Source of the DNA: Deltaproteobacteria bacterium
GTDB lineage: Bacteria > Chloroflexota > Dehalococcoidia > Dehalococcoidales > BS750m-G39
DNA length: 64,000 nucleotides
Reading direction: 5' to 3'
NCBI GenBank assembly: GCA_030603275.1
Contig: JAUVYB010000001.1
Location: 140,762-204,761 of the forward strand
The position numbers were made by a program, and so were the translations under genes. This document shows positions 47,286-56,600 of the stretch, in pieces (the stretch's first letter is position 1; the number at the start of each line of letters is the position of its first letter). A model generated the notes under the pieces. It worked only from the letters and a program-made list of their open reading frames with translations. It made no database searches and was not told the DNA's origin.

Positions 47286-50200
47286 AGCGGAATGGGCAGC
47301 AGAGTCGCACTGTTTTCGTCTGCCGCGGCACGGGGTGTGTCTCGGGCGGCGGTGACGCTGTTTTCAAGGCGCTAAAGGCTGAGCTGGCAAGGCAGAAGCT
47401 AAAGGGCGCTGAGATAGATTTCACCGGCTGTCACGGCTTCTGCCAGCAGGGCCCAAATGTTGTCATCGAGCCTGACGGTATCTTCTATACCCATGTTGAA
47501 CCAGAAGATGCCACCGAGATTGTAACCTCACACCTCCGGGACGGGAAGCCGGTGGAGCGCCTTTTCTACCGTGACCCGGTCAGCGGCCAGGCCATACCGT
47601 GCTACTCGGATATAAAATTCTATAAAGAGCAAAGGCGGGTCATCCTGCGTAACTGTGGCCATATCAATCCAGAGAGGATTGATGACTATTTAGACCGTGG
47701 CGGCTACCAGTCCCTGCGTAAGGTGCTCTTTCAGATGAAGCCGGAAGAGGTCATTGAGGAGGTGAAGAGTTCAGGGTTGCGCGGGCGCGGTGGGGCTGGT
47801 TTTCCCACCGGACTCAAGTGGGAATTCTGCCACAGTGCCTCCGGCTCACCAAAATATGTTATCTGCAACGCCGATGAAGGTGACCCCGGCGCCTTTATGG
47901 ACCGCTCTATCCTGGAGGCGGACCCCCATTCCGTGATAGAGGGGCTGGCTATCTGCGCTTACGCCATCGGTTCCAACGAAGGTTATATCTATGTCCGTGC
48001 CGAATACCCCCTGGCGGTAAGCCGGCTCCGAATAGCCCTTGACCAGGCTAAAGAGAGAGGCTTCCTGGGAAATGATATACAGGGCTCCGGTTTCAATTTC
48101 AATGTGTACATTAAAGAAGGAGCTGGTGCCTTTGTCTGTGGTGAGGAGACCGCCCTTATCGCCTCTATTGAGAGCCGGCGGGGCATGCCCCGCCCCCGCC
48201 CGCCTTTTCCCGCCCAATCAGGCCTGGATGGTAAGCCCTCCAACATCAACAATGTGAAAACGCTGGCCTCAATACCGGTTATCATAGAGAGGGGGGCTGA
48301 CTGGTTTTCCAGTATCGGCACCGAGAAGAGCAAGGGCACCGCCGTTTTTGCCCTCACCGGGAAGATCGCCAACAGCGGGCTGGTGGAAGTGCCCATGGGT
48401 ACTCCATTATCCAAAATTATCTACGAGATTGGCGGTGGTATCCCCAGAAATAAACGGCTTAAAGCTGTGCAGACCGGTGGCCCCTCAGGTGGCTGTATAC
48501 CAGCCCGTTTCATTGACCTACCGGTAGACTATGAATCACTGGCTCAGATGGGTTCGATAATGGGTTCCGGCGGTATGGTGGTGATGGACGAGACAACCTG
48601 CATGGTGGAGATAGCCCGCTACTTTCTTAGTTTCACCCAGGATGAATCCTGCGGAAAATGTACCCCCTGCCGCCTGGGAACCAGGCAGATGCTGGAAATC
48701 CTGACCCGAATTACCGAAGGCAAAGGCAGCGAGGCTGACGTCGATACTCTGCTGGCCATAGCCAGAACCGTCAAGGAGTGCTCACTGTGTGGGCTTGGCC
48801 AGACCTCTCCCAACCCGGTGCTCTCCACCATCGAATATTTTCGAGACGAGTATGATGCCCATATAAAGGAGAAGAAGTGTCCGGCAGCTGTCTGCGACGC
48901 TCTAATGATATCGCCCTGTCAGCACACCTGCCCGGTAGGCATCAACGTTCCCAAGTATGTGGCCCACATCGCCGCCGGTGAATATGAAGAGGCGGTCGAC
49001 ACTATCCGGGAGCGGAACCCCTTCCCGGCTATCTGCGGCCGTATATGCAGTCACCCCTGTGAGTTCAGGTGCCGCCGTGGGGAACTGGACGACCCGGTGG
49101 CTATCAGAGCCCTTAAACGCTTTGCCTCTGACTGGTATTTCGAGAATGTGACCGAAGACCCCGAACCGTTCCCTCAAACTCAAAGCCAGCGGGTGGCTGT
49201 GGTCGGGGCGGGGCCTACCGGCCTGTCCTGCGCCTACTTCCTGGCTCAGATGGGCTACCCGACAACCGCCTTTGAAGCGCTCCCGGTAGGCGGTGGCATG
49301 CTCTCAGTGGCCATACCTGAGTTCCGCCTGCCCCGGGAGATTATCCAGAAGGAGATCGATTATATCGCTAAACGGGGGGTGGATATACGCTACAACAGCC
49401 CGATTAACGTTAATTTTACCGTGGAAGACCTGAAAAAAGATGGTTTTGCCGCCGTCTTTATCGCCGCTGGCGCTCAGCGGAGCCAGCGCATAGGTGTACC
49501 CGGCGAACTTGAGGACGCCGAGGGCTTCTATTACGGGCTGAAGTTCTTAAGAGACGCCAGGCTGGGCAGAAAAGTCAGGGTCGGCCACCGAACGGCGGTC
49601 ATCGGTGGCGGCAATGTAGCCCTGGATGCAGCTCGCACCGCTCTCCGTTTCGGTGCCGAGGAAGTAAAAATCTACTACCGCCGTTCCCGGGATGAGATGC
49701 CGGTTACCGAGGTGGAATACGAACAGGCTATTGACGAGGGTATAGAGGTCAGCTTTTTAATCAGCCCCACCAGAATAGCCGTCGAGAACTGGCAGGTAAC
49801 CGGCCTGCAATGCATCAAGATGAAGCTCGGTGAACCTGACCAGAGCGGCCGGAGGCGGCCGGTCCCAATCACCGGCTCGGAGTTCTTTATTGAGGCTGAT
49901 ACCGTTATCGCCGCCGTGGGTCAGGCCCCGGACCTCTCCTTCCTCCCTCCTGACAGCGCCCTGGAGCGTACCCGCTGGGAGACTCTGGTCGTTGACAGTA
50001 ATACCCTGGCGACTAACATCAGCGGGGTCTTTGCCGGTGGTGACTTTGTTACCGGGCCGGGTATGGTGATAGACGCCATTGCTGCCGGCAGAAGGGCAGC
50101 CATCTCTATAGATAAATACCTGAGGGCCGATACCTCCAGGGTTGAGATATACGACCTTAAAGCGAAAGTCGTCGGCGAGGAGCCGGCGCCGGAGGTAGAG

Positions 50201-50350
50201 GAAGCCTGGGAAACACAGCCCAGAGTGGCCGTGCCAACACTACCAGTCAAAGAAAGGAAAACTAGCTTTGCCGAGATAGAGCTTTGCTTCTCTGAAGAGA
50301 AGGCCCAGCAGGAAGCCAGGCGGTGTCTCAGGTGTGACCTGGAAACCTAG
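47282..50350 (+). CDS. NuoF-GltD fusion, NADH/NAD(P)H-dependent flavoprotein
   Basis: 1022 residues. (1) A thioredoxin-like [2Fe-2S] domain (1-95; CRGTGC, CHGFC). (2) The NuoF core with the FMN/NADH loop GRGGAGFPTGLKW at 168-180 and a [4Fe-4S] site (Cys457, 460, 463, 503). (3) A GltD/NfnB-like half from about 535, with Cys-rich CQHTCPVGINVPKYV and CGRICSHPCEFRC, an FAD loop VVGAGPTGLSCAY near 640 and a second nucleotide loop VIGGGNVALDAARTA. It thus has FMN plus FAD, and could split electrons between two acceptors, but bifurcation is only inferred. RBS overlaps nuoE. Confidence 0.9.
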   Translation: MKRNGQQSRTVFVCRGTGCVSGGGDAVFKALKAELARQKLKGAEIDFTGCHGFCQQGPNVVIEPDGIFYTHVEPEDATEIVTSHLRDGKPVERLFYRDPVSGQAIPCYSDIKFYKEQRRVILRNCGHINPERIDDYLDRGGYQSLRKVLFQMKPEEVIEEVKSSGLRGRGGAGFPTGLKWEFCHSASGSPKYVICNADEGDPGAFMDRSILEADPHSVIEGLAICAYAIGSNEGYIYVRAEYPLAVSRLRIALDQAKERGFLGNDIQGSGFNFNVYIKEGAGAFVCGEETALIASIESRRGMPRPRPPFPAQSGLDGKPSNINNVKTLASIPVIIERGADWFSSIGTEKSKGTAVFALTGKIANSGLVEVPMGTPLSKIIYEIGGGIPRNKRLKAVQTGGPSGGCIPARFIDLPVDYESLAQMGSIMGSGGMVVMDETTCMVEIARYFLSFTQDESCGKCTPCRLGTRQMLEILTRITEGKGSEADVDTLLAIARTVKECSLCGLGQTSPNPVLSTIEYFRDEYDAHIKEKKCPAAVCDALMISPCQHTCPVGINVPKYVAHIAAGEYEEAVDTIRERNPFPAICGRICSHPCEFRCRRGELDDPVAIRALKRFASDWYFENVTEDPEPFPQTQSQRVAVVGAGPTGLSCAYFLAQMGYPTTAFEALPVGGGMLSVAIPEFRLPREIIQKEIDYIAKRGVDIRYNSPINVNFTVEDLKKDGFAAVFIAAGAQRSQRIGVPGELEDAEGFYYGLKFLRDARLGRKVRVGHRTAVIGGGNVALDAARTALRFGAEEVKIYYRRSRDEMPVTEVEYEQAIDEGIEVSFLISPTRIAVENWQVTGLQCIKMKLGEPDQSGRRRPVPITGSEFFIEADTVIAAVGQAPDLSFLPPDSALERTRWETLVVDSNTLATNISGVFAGGDFVTGPGMVIDAIAAGRRAAISIDKYLRADTSRVEIYDLKAKVVGEEPAPEVEEAWETQPRVAVPTLPVKERKTSFAEIELCFSEEKAQQEARRCLRCDLET

Positions 50351-50368
50351 CTAGGCAGGAGGTTTGCC

Positions 50369-51013
50369 ATGAAATCAATAACCAGACAGAAGCCCTTCGA
50401 AGAAATAAGGCAGCAGCTAGACAGCTTTAACCGGGTGTTTATCATCGGCTGCGGTACCTGCGCCACCATGACCAAGACCGGCGGCATTGAGCAGGTAATG
50501 GAGATGAAGAGCCAGCTTCAGGGGGTAGACAAGCTGGTCAGCGGCTGGACAGTTATCCCTATCGCCTGCGACGAAATGAGTGAAGTAGCCATGAAGGAAA
50601 ACGACCGGGCCATTCAGAACTCGAACTGTGCCTTAATAATGAGCTGCGCCCTCGGTGTACACAAGATAAGTACTTATATCGACCTCCCGGTCATTCCGGC
50701 GCTGGATACCCTGTTTATCGGGGTGGAGGATACCCCGGGCTATTTTCGCGAGGTTTGCGCCCAGTGCGGGCAATGCATTATCGGTGAAACTGCCGGCATC
50801 TGCCCTATTACCGCCTGCCACAAAGGTCTGGTTAACGGCCCCTGTGGCGGCACCAATAACGGCAAGTGTGAGGTGGATAAGGAGAAGGATTGTGCCTGGA
50901 CGCTTATCTATGAGCGACTCAAAGCCCAGAAGCGTCTTGATTTGATGCGGAAATATCAGCCTCCCCATAACTTCCAGGCATCACCAAGGCCGAGAACAGT
51001 CAAAATCTCATAG
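50369..51013 (+). CDS. metV: Methylenetetrahydrofolate reductase partner MetV
   Basis: 214 residues of the MTHFR C-terminal zinc/iron-sulfur family. Cys sets include IIGCGTCATMTKTGG near residue 28 and CAQCGQCIIGETAGICPITAC with GPCGGTNNGKC near 140-175. In acetogens MetV binds MetF and carries electrons to its FAD. A strong GGAGG site precedes the ATG, and metF follows 17 bases after the stop. Presence of MetV marks the reductase as the ferredoxin- or complex-linked type, not the plain NADH type. Confidence 0.88.
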   Translation: MKSITRQKPFEEIRQQLDSFNRVFIIGCGTCATMTKTGGIEQVMEMKSQLQGVDKLVSGWTVIPIACDEMSEVAMKENDRAIQNSNCALIMSCALGVHKISTYIDLPVIPALDTLFIGVEDTPGYFREVCAQCGQCIIGETAGICPITACHKGLVNGPCGGTNNGKCEVDKEKDCAWTLIYERLKAQKRLDLMRKYQPPHNFQASPRPRTVKIS

Positions 51014-51030
51014 GTGAGGAGGTGAGGAAA

Positions 51031-51915
51031 ATGGCATCACGATTTAAAGACGTGCTCAACTCCGGCAAGTTTGTTATTACCAGCGAGGTGGCACCTCCCA
51101 AGGGGACCAACCTTGAAAAAGTACTGCACCACATCGAGCTTCTAAAAGATAAGGTGGATGCAATTAATGTTACCGACCATCAGAGTTCGGTAATGCGATT
51201 CCCCTCTATCGGCGGCTGCCTGGCTATCAAGGAGAAGGGCGGTGAGCCTATCCTGCAAATGACCTGCCGTGACCGTAACCGCCTGGCTCTCCAGGCTGAA
51301 CTGTTGTTTGCCTCCTCCAGAGGCATAAACAATGTGCTCTGTCTCACCGGTGACGCCGTCCCGGTAGGGGATCACAAAGAGGCTAAGGGAGTCTTTGACC
51401 TCGATTCCCTCCAGTTACTGAAAACAATCCGGTTAATGGAATCGGGACAGGATCTGGGGGGTAATGACCTCGATGGAGCGGTGGAATTCTGCGCCGGTGC
51501 CACCGTCACCCCGGGAGCCCAACCCCTTGAGCCCCAGCTTATTAAATTTGAAAAGAAGGTCGAGGCCGGAGCCGAATTTTTCCAGACCCAGGGGATTTAC
51601 GACCTGGACAACTTTGGTAAATTCATGGAGCACGCCCGCAAATTTCCAGTTAAGATACTGGCCGGTATAATCTTGCTGTCGTCAGCAAGAATGGCCAAAT
51701 ATATGACGCAAAATGTCCCGGGCATATTCGTGCCTCAAAACCTGATTGACGAACTGACCGCCGTACCTAAAGAGGAGATGCTAAATAGGGGTATTGAAAT
51801 TGCCGGACGCATGATTGCTGCCCTGAAGAAGGACTCCATTTGCGACGGCGTGCACATTATGGCCATTGGCAAAGAGGAAGTAGTGCCGGATATCCTGGCT
51901 GCGGCCGGTCTGTAG
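51031..51915 (+). CDS. metF: 5,10-methylenetetrahydrofolate reductase
   Basis: 294 residues, a TIM-barrel FAD enzyme that reduces methylene-THF to methyl-THF in the Wood-Ljungdahl methyl branch or for methionine synthesis. It has FVITSEVAPPKGTN at the start, INVTDHQSS, the LQMTCRDRNR motif, CLTGDAVPVGDH and FFQTQGIYDL. The ATG at 51031 follows AGGAGGTGAGG. It ends the operon that starts at 44116. The MetF-MetV pairing with Nuo/Fdh-like subunits suggests a large NAD(P)H-linked complex. Confidence 0.93.
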   Translation: MASRFKDVLNSGKFVITSEVAPPKGTNLEKVLHHIELLKDKVDAINVTDHQSSVMRFPSIGGCLAIKEKGGEPILQMTCRDRNRLALQAELLFASSRGINNVLCLTGDAVPVGDHKEAKGVFDLDSLQLLKTIRLMESGQDLGGNDLDGAVEFCAGATVTPGAQPLEPQLIKFEKKVEAGAEFFQTQGIYDLDNFGKFMEHARKFPVKILAGIILLSSARMAKYMTQNVPGIFVPQNLIDELTAVPKEEMLNRGIEIAGRMIAALKKDSICDGVHIMAIGKEEVVPDILAAAGL

Positions 51916-52299
51916 ATGGTTGTACCGCTGTGGCGAGTCGTTCCGATCCCGGTTGGTATTGGTCAAGTCTATGCTGCCGCCTGTAGTCGAGTTTAGAAAG
52001 GCAGGCGAATTATTAAAAGGAGCAAGGGAATCGTACATGGTACTTGCAAGAGCCAGCTTGCAAAGTGTCACATTCTCGTAATTCACCAGTCAGAAACCTC
52101 CCGTCCGAATCAAGGGTACATCGGTAGTTTTTGCCTGCCAAGGCAAATAGCGTGATCTGAGCAGGTTGTACAAATGCCAGGAATGTGCAATGGGAATTCG
52201 GCGCATCACACTACGCTTTTTATGGGTCTTTCCCCGCATTGAAAAGATAAGAGTGACATGTTATAGTGCGAGAGATTGCGCCCACACCACAAGGATAAT
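51916..52299. other. Intergenic region, nothing firm
   Basis: About 380 bases after metF. No gene, clear terminator or promoter was found. Confidence 0.5.
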
Positions 52300-52692
52300 A
52301 TGCTGGAAAAATTGGTCGAGTTCTTCCAATCTTGGTTTGCCAACACTAATTTGAGTTCTCCATCATTTCAAATAGATTCAAGTTGGTTTCAAGTAGATCC
52401 ATTACGATTAATTATTCTCATTGTAATAGTTATTGCTGCTTTCCTCGCCCTCGCAATTATTTGGGGAACTAGAGCACCACGGCGGGAGATACTTGCTGGT
52501 AAGGAAGACCTGATAGGGAAGATAGCTGAAGTGAAGACAGCCTTGAAGCCCAAAGGAATAGTCCTCATTCAGGGCGAACTCTGGACAGCCATATTAGAGG
52601 CTGGCCGAGCGGTACCCGGGGACGAAGTGGTGATAACTAAGGTTGACCACTTGAGTGTATCGGTAACTAAAAGCAAAGAGGTAAACAGATGA
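52300..52692 (+). CDS. NfeD-like membrane protein
   Basis: 130 residues: a polar N-terminus, one membrane helix (LRLIILIVIVIAAFLALAIIW, shown as LIILIVIVIAAFLALAIIW, about 40-60), then a small beta-barrel (GKIAEVKTALKPKGIVLIQG, WTAILEAGRAVPGDEVVITK) like the OB domain of NfeD proteins, which partner with slipin/SPFH proteins in membranes. No slipin gene follows. The ATG at 52300 is chosen; AAGGAT lies upstream. Confidence 0.55.
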   Translation: MLEKLVEFFQSWFANTNLSSPSFQIDSSWFQVDPLRLIILIVIVIAAFLALAIIWGTRAPRREILAGKEDLIGKIAEVKTALKPKGIVLIQGELWTAILEAGRAVPGDEVVITKVDHLSVSVTKSKEVNR

Positions 52693-52865
52693 GTTCGTAT
52701 TTGGTGAGGGGGCCATCATTCACTATCTTGAAAGGCATCGCTGCTCTGGTCTTTGATAGACCGATATCTGTACAGTTGACAACATCGCTGGCAATTATGA
52801 TGAGGCCGAGGTCTTCAAACGACGCTCTGTTTACAGCCTACACGCAGGCAATAGCCCTGGCTTAA
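52689..52865 (+). CDS. Possible small ORF coupled to NfeD-like gene
   Basis: 58 codons starting with an ATGA overlap on the preceding stop. The translation (start MSSYLVRGPSFTILKGIAAL) has no recognisable domain. The overlap favours translation, but it may be the front of a lost gene. Low support. Confidence 0.25.
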   Translation: MSSYLVRGPSFTILKGIAALVFDRPISVQLTTSLAIMMRPRSSNDALFTAYTQAIALA

Positions 52866-53078
52866 CAATTTGCCAAATTAACGTGGAAATCTACTCATAT
52901 TTTCCCTATTAAACAGTTGCTTGCTCTGTTACTCCGCTGCACTTTCTAGCGTCTTGTTCACCCTTTGTCAGGTATCTGATAGTTGAGGCTAATCGGCTTT
53001 GACTATCTTTAGAGTGTGTCATAGAATGATTGCGCTATTTAATACATGATAGTACTAATACGATCAGGCTCTTACCGG
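52866..53078. other. Intergenic region with inverted repeat copy
   Basis: AACAGTTGCTTGCTCTGTTAC at about 52909-52929 is the reverse complement of 41020-41040. No gene seen. Confidence 0.5.
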
Positions 53079-53333
53079 TTACCGGTACACGCCATATTCC
53101 TTGGTGAAATCCTCCATAGCCTTGACGTTCTCCAGTTTTGCCATAAGAAGTGGCAGTTCTGAACCCATAATAAAGCCGCCACCCTTGCCACAGACATCAG
53201 TAAGTTTCTTGCAGTAATCTCTGACTTCCTGAGGTGACCCCGTGTTCAGCATCAGGCCTGAGGGACCGCCTTCTACACCGCCCGATGAGCCTCTACCCAT
53301 AATGCAGCACCTACTATAAGTACCCATACCCAC
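53079..53333 (-). pseudogene. C-terminal fragment of a uroporphyrinogen decarboxylase-family methyltransferase
   Basis: The last 60-70 residues of this frame (TGSPQEVRDYCKKLTDVCGK, GGGFIMGSELPLLMAKLENV, DFTKEYGVYR) match the end of UroD/MtaA/MtbA-type cobalamin-linked methyltransferases. The full protein would have about 350 residues; the N-terminal 80% is absent and the upstream DNA does not continue the family. It ends with a proper TAA. It is probably the remnant of a deleted gene. Confidence 0.7.
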
Positions 53334-53395
53334 TGACTATGACCAAGGTACTGGTACTAAATAGTGCCCTAATCCGTACCTTTGGGTGATGCCAA

Positions 53396-53423
53396 GTTCG
53401 CCATAAGGCGAACATAATTGACA
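53396..53423 (+). promoter_or_regulatory. Hairpin/operator-like palindrome next to TTGACA
   Basis: GTTCGCC-ATAA-GGCGAAC (53396-53413) is a perfect 7-bp inverted repeat. TTGACA (53418-53423) follows, but no good -10 lies 17 bases on. It may be a regulator site upstream of the MerR-like gene. Confidence 0.35.
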
Positions 53424-53468
53424 CGGCTTGGACGTAGTCACACGGATAGTCAGAGGGGTGATGCAATC

Positions 53469-53669
53469 ATGACGGTGAACATGAGAGGAAAAATCTACTA
53501 TAGAACCGCCGAGGTATGTTCCATGGCCGGCATAAGCCGGTCGACGCTATTCCGGTGGTTAAGGAAAGGTATCCTCGAAGACGTGTCCCTCCGGGATAGG
53601 CGGGGCTGGAGGTTGTTCACTGACCGCGATATCGGCCGCATCACCGACGAATCTAACAAGGTCAAATGA
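53469..53669 (+). CDS. Small MerR/excisionase-like DNA-binding protein
   Basis: 66 residues, one winged helix of the MerR type: YYRTAEVCSMAGISRSTLFR, WLRKGIL and the wing RRGWRLFTDRDIGRI. There is no effector or dimer domain. The ATG at 53469 is chosen with GAGGGGTGATG upstream. It lies 17 bases before the PAS kinase, so the two may share a transcript and it may control the signal cluster. Confidence 0.75.
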   Translation: MTVNMRGKIYYRTAEVCSMAGISRSTLFRWLRKGILEDVSLRDRRGWRLFTDRDIGRITDESNKVK

Positions 53670-53686
53670 GGGGATAAGGTAGCTAG

Positions 53687-56600
53687 ATGAAATTAGCCGA
53701 AATCAAGCAACCCATCAAAAAACGGGCCAAGGCCCAGGATGAACTCCAGGACGAAAGGAACAAACTGCAATCGGTAGTAGATGCCCTGGAATACGGCCTC
53801 ACCATACAGGATAAAGACTTTAATATTATCTATCAGAATGAGCCGTCGCAGATACCTTTTGGTGCCCACCTGGGAGAGAAATGCTATCGCGTTTACGCAG
53901 GTAGAGAAACGGTGTGCGAGGGCTGCCCGGTAGAACAGGCCTTTAAGGACGGCAAGTCACGTACCGCGGAGAGGAAACATGTATCGCCTTCGGGGGAGGT
54001 TTCCTTCTGGGAGAACACCGCCAATCCCATTAGAGACTCCAATGGGAATATTGTTTCCTGCCTTGAGATAACCAGGGATATCACCGAGCGCAAAAAGGCC
54101 GAGCAGGCGCTGGCCGATGAAACCACCCGCCGCAGTATCCTGGTTGACCAGTCCCTGGACGGGATAGTTGTCCTCGATGAGAACGCCAAAGTGTATGAGG
54201 CAAACCAGCGATTTGCCGAGATGCTCGGTTATACACCCGAGGAAGTCCGTGAGCTCCATACCTGGGACTGGGATACCCAATGGTCACGCGAGGAACTGCT
54301 CGAGATGGGACGGAAGGTTGACGCAACCGGTTACCACGTGGAAACGTATCACCGCCGCAAGGACGGTACAACCATTGATGTTGAAATCAGCATCAACGGG
54401 GCCATGTACTCGGGGCAGAAGCTCATCTTCTGCGTGTCCCGGGATATCACCGAGCGCAAACAGATGGAAGAAGCGCTCCAGACCGAAAAGAACAAGCTCC
54501 AATCGGTAATAAACGCCATGGAAGATGACCTCAGCATCCAGGATAAAGACTACAACATTATCTATCAGAATGAACCGTCGAGAATAAGCTCTGGCGGCGA
54601 CTGCACGGGAGAGAAATGCTACCGAGCCTATGAAAATAGAGATAAGGTGTGCGACGGGTGCCCGGTGGAAAAGGCGTATAAGGACGGCAAGTCCCACACC
54701 TCGGAGAGGAAGTGGGTAAAGCCTTCGGGGGAGGTTATCTTCTGGGAGACTACGGCCAATCCCATCAGAGACGCCGGGGGAAATATTGTCTCCTGCCTTG
54801 AGATTGCCCGGAATATCACCGAGCGCAAACAGGCGGAAGATCTATTCAAGACAGTGACCAACAGCTCGCCGGTCGGCATCTATATCGTCCAGGACAGAAA
54901 ATTTATACTGGCCAACCCCCGGTTCCAGAAACTCACCGGCTATACCGAAGAGGAACTATTAGGCATGAACTCCCTGGACCTTGTCCTCCCCGAGGACCGT
55001 GAGGCGGTGAGGAAAAAGGCGGTCAAAATGCTTAAAGGGGAACGCTCCTCCCCCTACCAGTTCCGGGTGATTCATAAAAGTGGGAGTGCCCGCTGGGTTA
55101 TGGAGACGGTCACTTCAATTCAGTACCGGGGGAGACGGGCCATCCTGGGCAACTACATGGACATCACCGAACGCCGGGAGACGGAAGAGAAAATCCGGCA
55201 GCAAAACGAATTCTTAAATACCATACTGGATGCCCTCACTCACCCCTTCTATGTTTTAGATGCCAATGATTACACCATAAAGATGGGCAATCTAGCCACC
55301 AAAGCGGGCAATCTAGCGGAAAACCCCACCTGTTATGCCCTTACCCACCAGAGCGACCAACCCTGCCGGGGCGCCAACCACACCTGCCCGCTGAAAGAAG
55401 TAAAGAAAACCAAAGAACCGATAGTTGTGGAGCACATCCACTACGATGCAGACGGCAATGCCAGAAACATTGAAGTCCACGGCTACCCCATTTTCGATAC
55501 CAAAGGAAACGTCGTCCAGATGATAGAGTATTCCCTGGACATAACCGAGCGCAAGCAGGCAGAGGAAGCGCTGCGGGAGAGCGAAGAGTTTCGCTCCAGC
55601 CTGCTGACCAACTCCCCCAACCCCATAGGCGTTATCAACCCCGATAGCTCAATAAGGTACGTAAATCCGGCGCTGGAAAAGCTCACCGGTTTCTCGGCGG
55701 CGGAGCTTATCGGCAAGAAAGCCCCCTACCCCTACTGGACGCAAGAAACACTCAAGAAAACCACCATTGGCTTCAGGAAAGCCATGCGCCAGGGAGACCG
55801 GAGAGCCGAAGAGCTTTTCCAGAAGAAGAACGGCGAGCGCTTCTGGGTCAAAATAACCTCGATGCCGGTGATGAACGACGGTGAGTTCAAGTACCTGCTG
55901 ACCAACTGGGTCGACATCACCAAGCGCAAGCAGGTAGAGGAAGCACTGCGGCAGTCCGAGAAGAAATACAAAAACATGGTGGAAGCCACCAGCGATTTGA
56001 TATGGGAAGCCGACGAAAGGGGAGTGTTTACCTTCGTCAGCCCCAGGATTAAGGATATCCTGGGATATGAGGCCAGCGAAGTAATAGGCAAAATAAGGAC
56101 GCTCGACCTTATACCAAAAGCGGAAGCACGGGAGTGGCTTAAACGCTTTAAGGAAATAAACGCTAAAAAGGAGCCCTTCTTCGGCTTTGAAATCACCAAT
56201 CTCCATAAAAATGGCACTCCCGTCCTATTTGAAATCAGCGGCATCTCCAATTTCGACAACGCTGGAAATTTCAAGGGATATGTCGGGGTAAACAAGGACA
56301 TCACCGAGCGGAAACGGATGGAAGAACAGCTCATGCTCACCGACCGCCTGGCCTCCATCGGCGAACTCGCCTCCGGCATCGCCCACGAACTCAACAACCC
56401 GCTGACCAGTGTCATCGGCTTCTCGCAACTACTCCTGGAGGAAGACCTCCCCGAAAATCTCAAAGAAGATTTAGGCACTATCTACAGTGAAGCCCAGCGT
56501 GCCTCAACCATAGTCAAGAATCTGCTGACGTTTGCCCGCAAGCACGCCCCGATGAGGCAGATAAGCCAGATAAATAACATACTGGAAGACGTGCTTAAAC

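Noticed and set aside
52166..52354. Small frame with a CQEC motif after metF
   Set aside because: TTG start without a ribosome site, and it overlaps the better supported NfeD-like gene.
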